From the NCBI RefSeq assembly GCF_964355755.1, contig NC_092679.1, positions 14,868,932 to 14,932,931 on the forward strand: 64,000 bases of DNA. Direction: 5' to 3'. The translations under genes were made by a program, and so were the position numbers. Within the stretch, counting starts at the first letter, position 1, and every line of letters begins with the position of its first letter. The notes beneath the pieces are model-generated. The model had not been told where the DNA came from. It was given only the letters and a program-made list of their open reading frames with translations, and did not search any database. Positions 61,501-63,921 of the stretch are shown piece after piece. The DNA is from Antedon mediterranea (lineage: Eukaryota > Echinodermata > Crinoidea > Comatulida > Antedonidae).

Positions 61501-62636
61501 TGTTGTTCATTGTTGATTAAACCAGCTACTGGTACTATTTGAATATTAAATTGGTTACGTTGAAGATCCATTCAATAAATTTGAGATTAAAAAAAAGAAT
61601 ATTACTAAAGCGTGGTTCCCACTAGTGACACTGCGTAATGCAACGCAATGACGTATTGATGCAAAGTGCAGTATTGCATAATCACAAGTGGGAACCGACG
61701 AAGCAACAATGCTGCAAACATCGCAGGTTTGATTTCACGCAGGCGGGGGAAAACACAATTATTGGAAGGCCTTGTTCTTACGTTGCGTTGCTAGTGAGAA
61801 CCAAGCTAAAAAAGTAAATAAATCTTAATAAAGCCAAATGTACAGTACAGTATACTCAATACAATATACTGTAGTACTACTTCTTCATCTGTATCTCCTT
61901 GTTGTGGTTAAACACAGTTAGTTCTTTGTCAGTAAATTAAGATCAGCTGACCTATAATGTCTTAAGTTCAGATCTTAAGCCAGACCTAAGTCATTATTAA
62001 AGCATTACCCTTCTTTAATGGCTAATGCATCTGTGTCTTGGAATCGAATATGTTTAAATAATTGTATTGTTTTTATTTGAACACAGACCATGTTGTAAGG
62101 GATGGAATATTCTCTATTCCCCCCCCCCCCCCACCACCCCAAATAATTGTTTAAATCATAAAATTTTGAATTTTCAGTATTTGTATAATATTCTTTAAAA
62201 TACAAAAAGAAACACTCAGAATTACTTAGGTAACATTATAGCATGTAAAGCAACATAAATTTCATAAAAAATATTATTGTTTTTTTATTGTTTACTGCTC
62301 AATAAAGTTATATTCTGAAGTAGTTTTTAAGTCAAAATCATTTGAATGTACATTTGCAATGTGTAAACAAACCTCTGTGTATACAGTATGCATTCACACT
62401 GTGACTGAACAAATATACATTGTTGTGCTCCATAGGACCTCATTCACACTGTGACTGTACAAACATACATTGTTGTACTTCATGGAACCTTTATAGCATT
62501 AAGCTCCTACAGGTATTTGACCCCTCTTTCTTCTTGTAAAATAAGCGACAAAAAGCTTACCTGCTAAGTGTTTGATTGTGCTGCTGATCTGCCGGCTTGG
62601 GCCTCTTCCTCCGAGTGCATTCCGAAAATGTGCCAT
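4297..62636 (-). CDS. SYNE1: Nesprin-like giant protein, N-terminal part, 67 exons, continues off the left edge
   Basis: The joined exons encode 4,587 residues without a stop. Residues about 26-134 form CH1 and 181-290 form CH2, separated by a linker of about 50 residues, longer than in dystrophin or alpha-actinin and typical of nesprins. Spectrin repeats fill the rest. Nesprins anchor nuclei by linking actin to SUN proteins at the nuclear envelope; that role is inferred from the family, because the KASH end lies outside the window. Introns 1-21 have mixed phases, and every intron from 22 on is phase 0. Invertebrates usually have one nesprin gene, so the symbol means SYNE1/SYNE2/Msp300 family rather than proven SYNE1 orthology. 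Alternatives such as dystonin/MACF or spectrin fit the CH1 and linker sequence less well. Confidence 0.94.
5320..7001 (-). CDS. SYNE1: Spectrin cassette M (exons 64-66), diverged
   Basis: Exons are 6669-7001 (333 bp), 5644-5781 (138) and 5320-5496 (177). The total is again 648 bp although the internal split moved. Exon 64 contains CSDWMQTV, exon 65 starts EILDNAVSHQQLLSAAEDRV and exon 66 contains RWQQLEKTLSDLQAWVTEM. The DHQxY marker is no longer clear, so this looks like the degenerate edge of the array. Confidence 0.9.
7812..9183 (-). CDS. SYNE1: Spectrin cassette L (exons 61-63)
   Basis: Exons are 8857-9183 (327 bp), 8337-8492 (156) and 7812-7979 (168). Exon 61 has NDEGQTLL and WHAFKEKSEGFANWLTDV. 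Exon 63 has TDHQDY and one extra codon. Exon 63 reads PEGGLEATQAQMAQHQ up to a GTAAAT donor. Confidence 0.92.
9462..10884 (-). CDS. SYNE1: Spectrin cassette K (exons 58-60)
   Basis: Exons are 10558-10884 (327 bp), 10243-10398 (156) and 9462-9626 (165). Exon 58 has WEMFQDCVNKITTWLTDI and ends SEYK at GTATGG. That donor is the first of four diverged 24-bp tandem units. Exon 60 has KDHKMY and FDTNLDTA, where Asn replaces Trp. Confidence 0.92.
10462..10563 (-). repeat. Four 24-bp tandem units spanning the exon 58 donor
   Basis: On the gene strand the units start TATAAGGTATGG, TACAATGTATGG, TACAAGGTTTGG and TACAAAGTATTG, each followed by a GTGTACC-like block. The first unit includes the last two codons of exon 58 and its GTATGG donor. 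The frame stays open through the following units, reading Y-K-V-W-C-T-x-x repeatedly. Confidence 0.7.
11097..12380 (-). CDS. SYNE1: Spectrin cassette J (exons 55-57), with an unusual donor
   Basis: Exons are 12054-12380 (327 bp), 11456-11608 (153) and 11097-11261 (165). Exon 55 has QNGQASIS and WNHFEGLQTEVHQWIDTT. Exon 57 has ADHQEF and SNDWLQES. Exon 56 is set to end ...YETLAQVAM at a weak GTTGGT donor. This keeps the frame and aligns residue for residue with cassette H; a stronger GTAAAC 4 bp further would shift the frame. Confidence 0.9.
11706..11865 (+). mobile_element. tRNA-derived SINE-like copy
   Basis: AGTGGTTGTGTGGTTAAGG (A-box-like) and ACAGGTTCATTATGC (B-box-like) are followed by a tail, CACTTTAAATAACCTAGTGC. 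That tail matches the tail of the copy at 22091. The copy is diverged and has no clear target-site duplication. Confidence 0.45.
12561..13989 (-). CDS. SYNE1: Spectrin cassette I (exons 52-54)
   Basis: Exons are 13663-13989 (327 bp), 13099-13254 (156) and 12561-12725 (165). Exon 52 has ANIGQVAI and WSSYDSTNAELLSWMESY. Exon 54 has QKHEQY and FNNYMEAA, with Tyr in place of Trp. The intron between exons 52 and 53 carries a (GTTTC)n tract that may be a retroelement tail. Confidence 0.93.
13402..13500 (-). repeat. (GTTTC)n tract, possible retroelement tail
   Basis: CGTTTCGTTTCGTTTCATTT at 13406 reads AAATGAAACGAAACGAAACG on the other strand. That looks like the short-repeat 3' tail of a non-LTR element lying on the minus strand. 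No coding remnant is visible. Confidence 0.35.
14095..15258 (-). CDS. SYNE1: Spectrin cassette H (exons 49-51)
   Basis: Exons are 14932-15258 (327 bp), 14427-14582 (156) and 14095-14259 (165). Exon 49 has SDAGKAQV and WNTYLSSKEKLESC, with Cys replacing the second Trp. Exon 51 (KDHQKY...FNDWLKEA) is the best match to the cassette consensus. Donors are GTAGGT, GTTTGT and GTTTGT. Confidence 0.93.
15401..16607 (-). CDS. SYNE1: Spectrin cassette G (exons 46-48)
   Basis: Exons are 16281-16607 (327 bp), 15836-15991 (156) and 15401-15565 (165). Exon 46 has FTGKDLIL and WKEFGNVFDDFENWLVKA. Exon 48 has SDHQQY and FEAWHSQT. The intron between exons 47 and 48 contains a GGGACACC-type repeat. Confidence 0.93.
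15631..15797. repeat. GGGACACC-type inverted-repeat element
   Basis: The segment contains several copies of GGGGACACCC / AGGTGTCCCC in both orientations with an AAATATAT core. It belongs to the family with TACAGTAGAACC-type ends seen best at 33205-33390, 54092-54570 and 55215-55617. Confidence 0.5.
16828..19095 (-). CDS. SYNE1: Spectrin cassette F (exons 43-45), split by a satellite-bearing intron
   Basis: Exons are 18769-19095 (327 bp), 17150-17305 (156) and 16828-16992 (165). Exon 43 has AAGRDRIQ and WSKLDCDCEDLEVWIADM and ends KLMI before GTAAGT. Exon 45 has DKHMKY and SSGWIKKS. Intron 43 is expanded to about 1.46 kb by the 49-bp satellite and a tRNA-like copy; neighbouring introns are a few hundred bp. 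Confidence 0.93.
17584..18668 (+). repeat. 49-bp satellite, 22 nearly identical copies
   Basis: GGTCAG occurs every 49 bp from 17595 to 18624, giving 22 units. Apart from a GT insertion in the first, the units look identical by eye. Each unit contains a 7-bp perfect inverted repeat, GGTCAGA and TCTGACC, around a 12-nt spacer. The array lies in intron 43 and borders a tRNA-like copy on its right. Confidence 0.95.
18665..18740 (+). mobile_element. tRNA-like SINE head next to the satellite
   Basis: GCTCGTGGTCTAAAGGTATG resembles a tRNA D-arm/A box. GGTCACAGGTTTCAGTTT is a degraded B box. It starts exactly where the 49-bp array ends. Confidence 0.4.
19283..20336 (-). CDS. SYNE1: Spectrin cassette E (exons 40-42)
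   Basis: Exons are 20010-20336 (327 bp), 19570-19725 (156) and 19283-19447 (165). Exon 40 has SEAGRPTI and WKKCTDASDALSQWLEET. Exon 42 has TDHQIY and YTDWLEDA, close to the cassette consensus. Donors are GTGAGA, GTAGGC and GTAATA. Confidence 0.93.
20494..21575 (-). CDS. SYNE1: Spectrin cassette D (exons 37-39)
   Basis: Exons are 21243-21575 (333 bp), 20882-21031 (150) and 20494-20658 (165). Exon 37 has SPEGRAIS and WMNYQECLEQIETWLDDM. The long exon gained 6 bp and the middle exon lost 6 bp relative to the 327/156 norm, so the cassette total is unchanged at 648 bp. Exon 39 has VTHQSF and YSDWLIEV. Confidence 0.93.
21852..23002 (-). CDS. SYNE1: Spectrin cassette C (exons 34-36)
   Basis: Exons are 22676-23002 (327 bp), 22389-22544 (156) and 21852-22016 (165). 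Exon 34 has WVDYENELDALTNW. The true frame of exon 35 starts SLTEAIVCKKKDIEQCCQLA; a longer reading in another frame there is not used. Exon 36 has NNHQLY and FTEWLEKA. A tRNA-like SINE copy sits between exons 35 and 36. Confidence 0.93.
22091..22245 (+). mobile_element. tRNA-derived SINE-like copy
   Basis: CAAGTGGCCGAGCATTTAAG resembles the tRNA-Ser/Leu D-arm and matches the copy at 4037. The tail (CTCACTTTAAACCACCCAGT and what follows) matches the copy at 11706. It lies in the intron between exons 35 and 36. Confidence 0.5.
23422..25182 (-). CDS. SYNE1: Spectrin cassette B (exons 31-33)
   Basis: Exons are 24856-25182 (327 bp), 24087-24248 (162) and 23422-23586 (165). Exon 31 shows the G-K-x2-A turn and the W-x2-F-x9-W motif (WTEFKKSLALIRNW). 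Exon 33 has THEHF in place of DHQxY and lacks the usual Trp. An inverted-repeat element of about 245 bp lies in the intron between exons 31 and 32. Confidence 0.93.
24518..24762. mobile_element. Inverted-repeat element (MITE-like), about 245 bp
   Basis: The left end TCAAATAAACATACCCC is the near-complement of the right end GGGGAGTATTTATTTGA. The interior has CCTCCCCCAACC and ATAAACGTCCCGG but no open frame. It lies in the intron between exons 31 and 32. Confidence 0.55.
25729..26919 (-). CDS. SYNE1: Spectrin cassette A (exons 28-30)
   Basis: Exons are 26626-26919 (294 bp), 26137-26289 (153) and 25729-25893 (165). This is the first, shortened member of the long-short-short array. Exon 28 ends FLLDLKEKQDRMQKFQ. 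Exon 30 carries the array marker NDHQEF but has LNSVYEKT where other copies have a Trp. Confidence 0.92.
27150..27948 (-). CDS. SYNE1: Nesprin exons 26-27: spectrin repeats
   Basis: Exon 26 (27625-27948, 324 bp) starts DLFSEIFNKVKALEELNSIL and contains QLLPWMTATNKNL. Exon 27 (27150-27464, 315 bp) starts TLCDEIDGNQKLMDQVAEEA and contains EVWQEYEARGNDML. Both are near-full-repeat exons placed just before the regular cassette array. Confidence 0.9.
28116..29299 (-). CDS. SYNE1: Nesprin exons 23-25: spectrin repeats
   Basis: Exon 23 (29135-29299, 165 bp) starts ALQHDLEEAAPLIHEEVVRA. Exon 24 (28637-28780, 144 bp) starts DAVGLWEKYDQEKSKLLSSL. Exon 25 (28116-28433, 318 bp) starts DLEDIHKDWKDQETNVKSMN and contains VLAEWQLDMEKQL. 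All are phase 0. Heptad-like hydrophobic spacing and Trp positions fit spectrin repeats. Confidence 0.9.
28540..28628. repeat. Fragment of the GGGACACC repeat family
   Basis: CCATTAATAGAGGTGTCCCC and CCCCTTAATAGGGGTACC near the exon 24 donor match the ends of the longer family members. Confidence 0.45.
29519..30788 (-). CDS. SYNE1: Nesprin exons 20-22: spectrin repeats
   Basis: Exon 20 is 30495-30788 (294 bp), exon 21 is 30135-30355 (221 bp) and exon 22 is 29519-29945 (427 bp, the longest in the window). Exon 21 ends DKWNEYNQR with two bases left over. Exon 22 resumes with SLDLVKDWMNQTNQTAEELL and is rich in Glu, Gln and Lys. This is the last non-phase-0 intron in the window. The reading frame also runs through intron 21 in places, but the GTTAGT donor and TTTAG acceptor restore WNEYNQR-S-LDLVKDW. 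Confidence 0.9.
31119..32429 (-). CDS. SYNE1: Nesprin exons 17-19: two spectrin repeats
   Basis: Exon 17 (32106-32429, 324 bp) includes YENGMKELVKWLDDGEAL. Exon 18 (31728-31871, 144 bp) starts VHFSNLPHYQKILEEKNKVV. Exon 19 (31119-31286, 168 bp) includes HKAAELTNWLREADQRL. The 324/144/168 pattern is an early, slightly different form of the long-short-short cassette seen downstream. Donors are GTGAGT, GTGAGT and GTCAGG. Confidence 0.9.
32842..33563 (-). CDS. SYNE1: Nesprin exons 15-16: spectrin repeat
   Basis: Exon 15 (33402-33563, 162 bp) starts TFFQDMSSWQDRQTVMNEAG and ends NSRWKDNFEEAK. Exon 16 (32842-32997, 156 bp) starts VYMKNEETERQQREYAEFVK and includes NLRIWLDKKEQDI. The two short exons together code one repeat, the same split used by the later cassettes. 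Donors are GTAAGT and GTAAAT. Confidence 0.9.
33205..33390. mobile_element. GGGACACC-type element with matched ends
   Basis: The left end TACAGTCGAACCTCTCCTTTGG is the near-complement of the right end CCTTAATAGAGGTTCTACTGTA. The inner part has AATTAAGGAGACACC. This copy shows the family as a MITE-like element of about 185 bp. It lies just downstream of the exon 15 donor. Confidence 0.6.
33598..33690 (+). mobile_element. Degenerate tRNA-like SINE fragment
   Basis: GAGCACAGTGGTAGAGCAAT and AATTAAGGCTAGTGTACTGC resemble a tRNA A-box region. No good B box is visible. Confidence 0.3.
33855..34028. repeat. GGGACACC-family copy
   Basis: TATTCAAGGGACAACCC, TCAGGGAACACTC, GGTGACACCCC and TCAGGGGACACACTATTAAG recur in this span. 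It lies in the intron between exons 14 and 15. Confidence 0.5.
34084..34665 (-). CDS. SYNE1: Nesprin exons 13-14: spectrin-like repeat
   Basis: Exon 13 (34572-34665, 94 bp) encodes AFTQENTFFDQYEARLKDLE onward and ends one base into a codon. Exon 14 (34084-34289, 206 bp) completes it and runs through TMLEEVIENWKKYDACSELV and ESWLSQSS. The W-x2-Y...ESWL spacing is that of a spectrin repeat. The short intron between them contains a perfect 19-bp-arm hairpin. Confidence 0.88.
34439..34485. repeat. Perfect 19-bp-arm hairpin
   Basis: AAGTCTGGGTGGCAGTACA is followed by a 9-nt loop (TTGAGAAAG) and the exact reverse complement TGTACTGCCACCCAGACTT. It lies in intron 13 and would be transcribed with the gene. 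It could be a small palindromic element or a mirtron- or pre-miRNA-like structure; the stem is short for a typical pre-miRNA. Confidence 0.9.
34970..35099. mobile_element. Diverged copy of the 144-bp MITE-like family
   Basis: It ends AGTTTGATAGTGTAGAC then TGTGCTT, matching the right end of the element at 42661. Its interior has CCATATTTGAGCACATC as in other copies. The left boundary is approximate. It ends about 20 bp from the exon 12 donor. A right-end fragment of the same family lies at 35586-35610. Confidence 0.55.
35119..36120 (-). CDS. SYNE1: Nesprin exons 11-12: spectrin-like repeats
   Basis: Exon 11 (35809-36120, 312 bp, 104 codons) starts TFVELQRGHAKSKQLVREIK and contains EVTTWLRGAEDLL, a spectrin helix A. 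Exon 12 (35119-35400, 282 bp, 94 codons) starts IHFQSLGQVHNTFQQIQATG and contains EEKFSTWNVKYGS. Both are phase 0. Predicted structure is coiled helix with no membrane segment. A copy of the 144-bp inverted-repeat family ends about 20 bp beyond the exon 12 donor. Confidence 0.88.
36548..37424 (+). mobile_element. Possible solo LTR, about 877 bp
   Basis: The segment starts TGTGGGAAATTC and ends GAAATTCCAACA, imperfect terminal inverted repeats with TG...CA ends. A TATA-like TTATAAAAGG lies at about 37112 and AATAAAA at about 37380. I could not find a target-site duplication. Short direct repeats (ATCTAAGAGTCTAGC) lie near 36630 and 36678. Confidence 0.35.
37452..37571 (-). CDS. SYNE1: Nesprin exon 10: segment after the CH domains
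   Basis: A 120-bp phase-0 exon encodes TAAASEELRMRGEVMEWIGK and a further 20 residues ending DTYW. The EVMEWI core looks like the first helix of the first spectrin-like repeat. Acceptor TTTAG and donor GTAAGG are good. The intron that follows holds a possible solo LTR. Confidence 0.85.
37871..38374 (+). repeat. Perfect 252-bp tandem duplication
   Basis: 37871-38122 and 38123-38374 read identically by eye, starting ATTTATGCAACACATAATAT. The pair lies in intron 9 just downstream of the exon 9 donor. 37572-37870 holds nothing else recognisable. Confidence 0.9.
38418..39321 (-). CDS. SYNE1: Nesprin exons 8-9: second calponin-homology domain
   Basis: Exon 8 (39116-39321, 206 bp) carries GVDIAIKDFGPSWRDGRAFT, NIREGLVDL, the RSNIENLSNAFDVAERELGI segment and LLDPYG. 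Exon 9 (38418-38512, 95 bp) continues DVDTNKPDEKSIMTYVSQFF. The DFxxSWRDGxAF, LxxAFxxAExELGIxxLLDPEDV and PDEKSIMTYV motifs are classic CH2. A perfect 252-bp tandem duplication starts 43 bp downstream of the exon 9 donor. Confidence 0.95.
38620..39027 (+). mobile_element. Possible 3' UTR of a non-LTR element
   Basis: T-rich sequence ends ATTCCTGATGTTTTTATCCT and TTTTAAATAAATTAATTATA. The layout resembles the 3' UTR of the element at 3746-4036 (TTCCTGATG... then ATCAAATAAATTC). There is no coding part. Confidence 0.3.
39871..39960. mobile_element. 90-bp near-palindromic MITE
   Basis: AGGGTCTTTCATACCTGTTC at the left matches the complement of GAACAGGTGTGAAAGACCT at the right, and the match extends inward through the GGTTCC/GGAAC blocks. 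A diverged, longer relative lies at 43199-43353. Confidence 0.65.
40218..40390 (-). CDS. SYNE1: Nesprin exon 7: CH1-CH2 linker and start of CH2
   Basis: The exon is 173 bp. It starts IEQNALQAMQLEDTSTDEAS, passes through a Gly/Pro/Lys-rich stretch (GNGPPPAKKQTPGKSR) and ends with LTAKKALLEWAKKASKAK, the first helix of CH2. Vertebrate nesprins also have a long Ser/Pro/Lys linker before an AKKALLKW motif. The donor is GTTAGT, and the exon ends two bases into a codon completed by the first base of exon 8. Confidence 0.9.
41518..41640 (+). mobile_element. L2/SINE-like tail fragment
   Basis: CTTAGACAAGATGCTTTACTCTCATTTCCTC is followed by a GTACATAGTGCAAG segment. It resembles the ACAAGGCACTTTAC motif of L2-type 3' ends, also present at 45815. 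Weak and without termini. Confidence 0.3.
42395..42716 (+). repeat. Imperfect 161-bp tandem duplication
   Basis: TATATTTTTATGTATAAG begins at 42395 and again at 42556. Both copies continue through ATCATAGGCGAATTATGAA into AAGCTCTGTCTACACTATCA. The second copy carries small insertions. The duplication includes the left end of the MITE described next. Confidence 0.8.
42661..42804. mobile_element. 144-bp MITE-like element, best copy
   Basis: The left end AAGCTCTGTCTACACTATCA matches the complement of the right end TGATAGTGTAGACAGAGCTT, with AGTTTGA continuing the arm. The interior has GATGTGGCC...GGGCACA and ATGACATCATCATG. Related copies or fragments lie at 34970-35099, 35586-35610, about 42498-42553 and 50521-50663. 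Confidence 0.75.
42911..42928 (-). CDS. SYNE1: Candidate 18-nt microexon between CH1 and the linker
   Basis: TTTTATGACCCTGCACAA (FYDPAQ) is preceded by a long pyrimidine tract ending TTCCAG and followed by a perfect GTAAGT donor. It is in phase 0 on both sides, so inclusion or skipping keeps the frame between WTIIVNQ and IEQNALQ. It lies alone in a 3.6-kb interval. Vertebrate nesprins read WTIILYFQIEE here, so an aromatic-plus-Gln segment is plausible. It could be a chance pair of splice signals. Confidence 0.5.
43199..43353. mobile_element. Relative of the 90-bp MITE
   Basis: GGGCCTCTCACATCTGCTCC at the left and AGCTGGTGTGAAAGACCT at the right are imperfect complements. The ends match those at 39871 and 39960. 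Confidence 0.45.
44010..46139 (-). CDS. SYNE1: Nesprin exons 2-5: first calponin-homology domain
   Basis: Exons lie at 46078-46139 (62 bp), 45507-45602 (96), 44787-44864 (78) and 44010-44099 (90). They give DEQERVQKKTFTNWINSYLS, then HRPPKEVKDLFEDIKDG, PVEQGRKRVHFITNINTAL and IKLVNINASDIADGKT, ending LGLIWTIIVNQ. These are the standard CH1 landmarks: the KTFTNWIN helix, DLFEDIKDG, NIxTALxFLE, KLVNI..DIxDG and LGLIWTII. All acceptors are pyrimidine-rich AG and all donors start GTAA. With CH2 this makes the actin-binding domain. Confidence 0.95.
45815..46018 (+). mobile_element. L2/CR1-like 3' tail with (ATT)n
   Basis: GGCAAGGCACTTTACC is followed by GTAGAGCGCTTAGAGG, CCCTTTATAAACCCAGG and a short TATTATTATT tract. 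Tails of this form are common for L2-like elements and derived SINEs in marine invertebrates. No coding part remains. It lies in intron 2, just downstream of the exon 2 donor. Confidence 0.5.
46362..46850 (+). repeat. 15-bp minisatellite, about 32 copies
   Basis: The unit is TGGTATATTTTACAT with variants ACAC, ATAT and AAAT. Because 15 is a multiple of three, long open frames appear in all three plus-strand frames; these are artefacts. The CACGG variant is clustered in the middle (46513-46623) and the CATGG variant flanks it. It lies in intron 1, about 220 bp upstream of the CH1 exon acceptor. Confidence 0.95.
48545..48980. mobile_element. Inverted-repeat element, about 436 bp
   Basis: TCCCTCCATTTAAAGACC at the left matches the complement of GGTCTTTATTTGGAGGGA at the right at 16 of 18 positions. 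Two further internal copies (TTCAATTAAAGACTCC near 48623 and CCCTCCAATTAAAGACC near 48680) suggest subterminal repeats. No open frame of note. Confidence 0.55.
49528..49640 (-). mobile_element. tRNA-like SINE fragment on the minus strand
   Basis: On the minus strand CCAAGTTCGAATCTCG gives a good B box, and ATGCCCAGTTAATTAGGGTA resembles an A-box region about 30 nt upstream. The acceptor stem does not pair convincingly, so it is not called as a tRNA gene. Confidence 0.4.
50455..50520. repeat. Short fragment of the GGGACACC family
   Basis: ACACTGTCAAATGTGTTCCC and TTAATATGGGTTCTACTCTT match one end of the family. It directly abuts the MITE copy at 50521. Confidence 0.35.
50521..50663. mobile_element. 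Second near-full copy of the 144-bp MITE-like element
   Basis: It is about 143 bp, with the inner inverted repeat GATGTGCCCAAATAT / ATATATGGGCACATC and the right end AGTTTGATAGTGTAAACAGAGCTT. The left end is degraded. Confidence 0.65.
51360..51515. mobile_element. GGGACACC-family element
   Basis: It starts CAGCAGATCCCCTCTTTAGG and ends GATGTCCCTTGTTCTACTGTA, imperfect inverted ends. The interior has GGGGACACCCCTATTAACTG. Confidence 0.5.
51960..52080 (+). other. Possible retroelement-terminal motif
   Basis: AGAAACGTTAGTCGTTGACTGAAGATGAGTAAC followed by CAGCCGAAATAGTGG resembles the short conserved termini of Penelope-like elements, where a CTGAnGA...GAAA motif is found. This is family knowledge applied to a weak match, with no coding sequence nearby. 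Confidence 0.2.
53199..53270 (-). mobile_element. L2/SINE-like tail on the minus strand
   Basis: Read on the minus strand, AGCTGTGAGATATCAG and AGCGCTTTATAAACATTTATT run into a (TTA)n tract. It has the same architecture as the tail at 45815-46018. Confidence 0.45.
54092..54570. repeat. Array of GGGACACC-type units
   Basis: CAGTGGAACCCCTCC opens the block. AACAAAGAGCAAT-like and CACTTTCCTGTGAAAT-like phrases recur about every 80-110 bp, five times, each with (A)GGGGACAC or a variant. The block closes with AAGGGGACACATTGTTGGG. It looks like a MITE whose internal unit has been tandemly multiplied. Confidence 0.7.
55030..55185. repeat. Dispersed repeat, copy 1
   Basis: CATTGGCAGGGTGGGAAATG, CATACTACACAAAATGGC and GCAGCAGCCTGTTATTACAG match a second copy at 61160-61290 in the same order. 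No termini were found. Confidence 0.6.
55215..55617. repeat. Second array of GGGACACC-type units
   Basis: CAGTAGAACTCTTACTG opens the block and GGCGTTCTACTGTG closes it, giving complementary ends. Inside, CAACCTCTATTCAG, AACAAAC(A/G)A and TTTTAACACTAC phrases recur with GGGGACACCC about every 95 bp. It resembles 54092-54570 but with diverged sequence. Confidence 0.7.
56130..56570 (+). repeat. Pyrimidine-rich imperfect tandem repeat, about 83 bp
   Basis: CTTCTTCTACAGCTACAATAC begins at about 56331 and again at about 56414. Less exact copies with TTCTTCAACAACTACAATCT lie on both sides. The plus strand is strongly C/T-rich with almost no G. No coding signal. Confidence 0.65.
57669..57757. repeat. 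Long near-perfect hairpin
   Basis: AAATGCCCTATTCTTCTCGA continues to ACAGCAAGATA. After a 9-nt loop the strand folds back with TATCTTGCTGTTTCAAAAGA and ATAGGGCATTT. The 31-nt arms have about 3 mismatches. Beyond a 3-nt internal loop, TAAACC and GGTTTA add six more pairs. It could be a foldback element or a pre-miRNA-like hairpin inside intron 1. Confidence 0.85.
58600..58810. other. Possible old local duplication
   Basis: GTAGTTGAGATTTAATCAAT TTTAATTG near 58662 and TAGTTGTAATCTAATCAATA TTAATTGG near 58781 are alike, about 120 bp apart. A (GGTATT)n patch lies at 58938-58955 in the following sequence. Nothing coding. Confidence 0.3.
59222..59300. repeat. Imperfect 31-bp-arm hairpin
   Basis: GACCAGAATTGTAACTCATG continues to TCTCTTTCTAC, then a 17-nt loop, then GTAGAAAGAGCCGTGAGGTA and CAACCCTGGTC. 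About five mismatches occur, some tolerable as G-U in RNA. Confidence 0.7.
60496..61153. mobile_element. 658-bp foldback element with 35-bp inverted ends
   Basis: 60496-60530 and 61119-61153 are reverse complements at 33 of 35 positions, ending AGGGTAT/ATACCCT. Subterminal motifs AATCCGTGGCATTAAAAGCC and TAATCCGCGGCATAGTTC also pair. There is no transposase frame, so it is non-autonomous. Flanking target-site duplication is unclear. Confidence 0.8.
61160..61290. repeat. Dispersed repeat, copy 2
   Basis: GCATTGGCAGGGTTGAAAAC, ACTACACAAAACGGC and AGCAGCAGCCTGTTTTTAGA match 55030-55185. It lies exactly between the foldback element and its duplicated right end. Confidence 0.6.
61304..61414. mobile_element. 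Right-end fragment of the foldback element
   Basis: GCGGAGTAACAGCTCCCTAA through CGTAACTCTGTGAGTCTGAA and CATACCCT repeats 61048-61153 with a few changes. Only the right end is present. Confidence 0.7.
61609..61807. mobile_element. MITE-like element, about 199 bp
   Basis: The left end AGCGTGGTTCCCACTAGTGA and the right end TTGCTAGTGAGAACCAAGCT are imperfect complements (about 17 of 21). GCGTAATGCAACGCAATGACG and CTTACGTTGCGTTG extend the pairing. Confidence 0.6.
62561..62636 (-). CDS. SYNE1: Nesprin exon 1: start codon and N-terminal tail
   Basis: ATG at 62636-62634 opens 25 codons (MAHFRNALGGRGPSRQISST and five more), then a GTAAGC donor. The exon ends one base into a codon. That base completes the Asp of DEQERVQKK at the start of CH1, so phase and homology agree. 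Vertebrate nesprin-1 also has a short basic/Gly-Ser tail before the same DEQE motif. The tail is probably disordered. No convincing TATA box or cap site was seen upstream, so the 5' UTR is undefined. Confidence 0.85.
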
Positions 62637-63921
62637 ATCAATGGGTACTATTTAAATTTCCAAAATTAATTTGCACCTATTCCAAACAGTACACCTTTCT
62701 ATATTATAATCCTAGTATCACTTCCTTCTTGATGTTGCAAGAGTTACGATTGCGTTACCATAGAAATGTTCATAAGGTTGATTAAAAGGCAGTAAAGTTG
62801 GTGGCATACTTGGTTGCTATGTAGGGCAACTTGAACTTGTTTAGCCTTTGCTGTTTGAAACCTGAGTGGAAGAGAGTAAAGTGAATTATAGACAGGGCCT
62901 CAAGGGAGACCTACAGAGAGGAATGCTATAGGCCTACAGTATAACACAGTCACTGCAGTGTGATGTTATATACACCAAGCCAGATTGCCTTGCTTTTACA
63001 CCTATTACTGCAACTTGTTGATTCTCATATTATTATTACTCCATGATAGGCCTACTCTATGTATAAATAACTCAAAAGAAACAAGACATTTATCATTAAT
63101 TTTTTAAACAGAAAAGCAATTTAATTCTAAATCGCATTAGCAGCCTCCATCTGCCATTGTGCTTAATTTTTTTCAGTATATAAAAAAATAATCAAGTACT
63201 GTAAATGTTCAATATTACGTTAACAGTATCCTATAATATCACTACATGACAAAATAATTATGAAGCTGAACACATAACAGCCTTATTAATGAAATGAAAT
63301 GGTAGTAACATTTAATAATAACTGTATAGAATGTGTGTTTTAATAGTAAATTAACCGATATACTATCGTACAAAGAATAAGATTATATTTATTATTAAAA
63401 TTAATAATTACACTCTATACGTCGTATTGTAAATATAATATAACCCAATTATGAAACATTGTAATGAACTGAGTAAATAATCAACAAGTTCATGTAAGGA
63501 TATTCTAGACAAACAATTTGTATTGAAAACAAATGTGGGTTTCAAAGTCCGTAATAAAGATTAAATGTGTAAATATAATTAACAAAATAATTAATCATTG
63601 TTGATTGATTCCGAATGATAGTAATAAACTTGATAAACATGTTTTATAATCAATGGCAAACAACAAGAACAAACATTAAAAACATGTAATTCTACTGCAA
63701 AGTAAATACAGATACGCGACAGATACACATAAAGAAATTTACATGGTTGCAGTTCAAGAATGATATTGAAACTTTATTTTAAATTTATTCAAAATAAGTC
63801 AAAAAAGCTTTATCTGAAAAAAACAATTAATATATTAAATAACAATGTAAAGAACATCAAACAAATGTAGGCCTACAGTTAACTGAAAGATGTACTGTAT
63901 GTGTTCTTTTACTGTACTTAC
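62637..63921 (-). other. Upstream flank of the first coding exon
   Basis: This is 5' UTR and/or promoter by position. I see no clear TATA box, initiator or CpG cluster. Three TAGGCCTA palindromes (62939, 63047, 63868) lie in or close to it. Confidence 0.4.

Larger units (their letters stand above)
46140..62560 (-). other. Intron 1, 16.4 kb, mobile-element-rich
   Basis: No conserved coding exon was found. The listed satellites, MITE-like elements and hairpins occupy part of it. Spans in which I see nothing but AT-rich unique-looking sequence are about 46860-48540, 48990-49530, 49640-50450, 50670-51350, 52090-53190, 53280-54090, 56780-57660, 57760-58600, 59310-60490 and 61810-62100. A poly-C tract lies at 62118-62136. 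A large first intron between the N-terminal tail and CH1 could hold enhancers, but none can be identified here. Confidence 0.7.
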
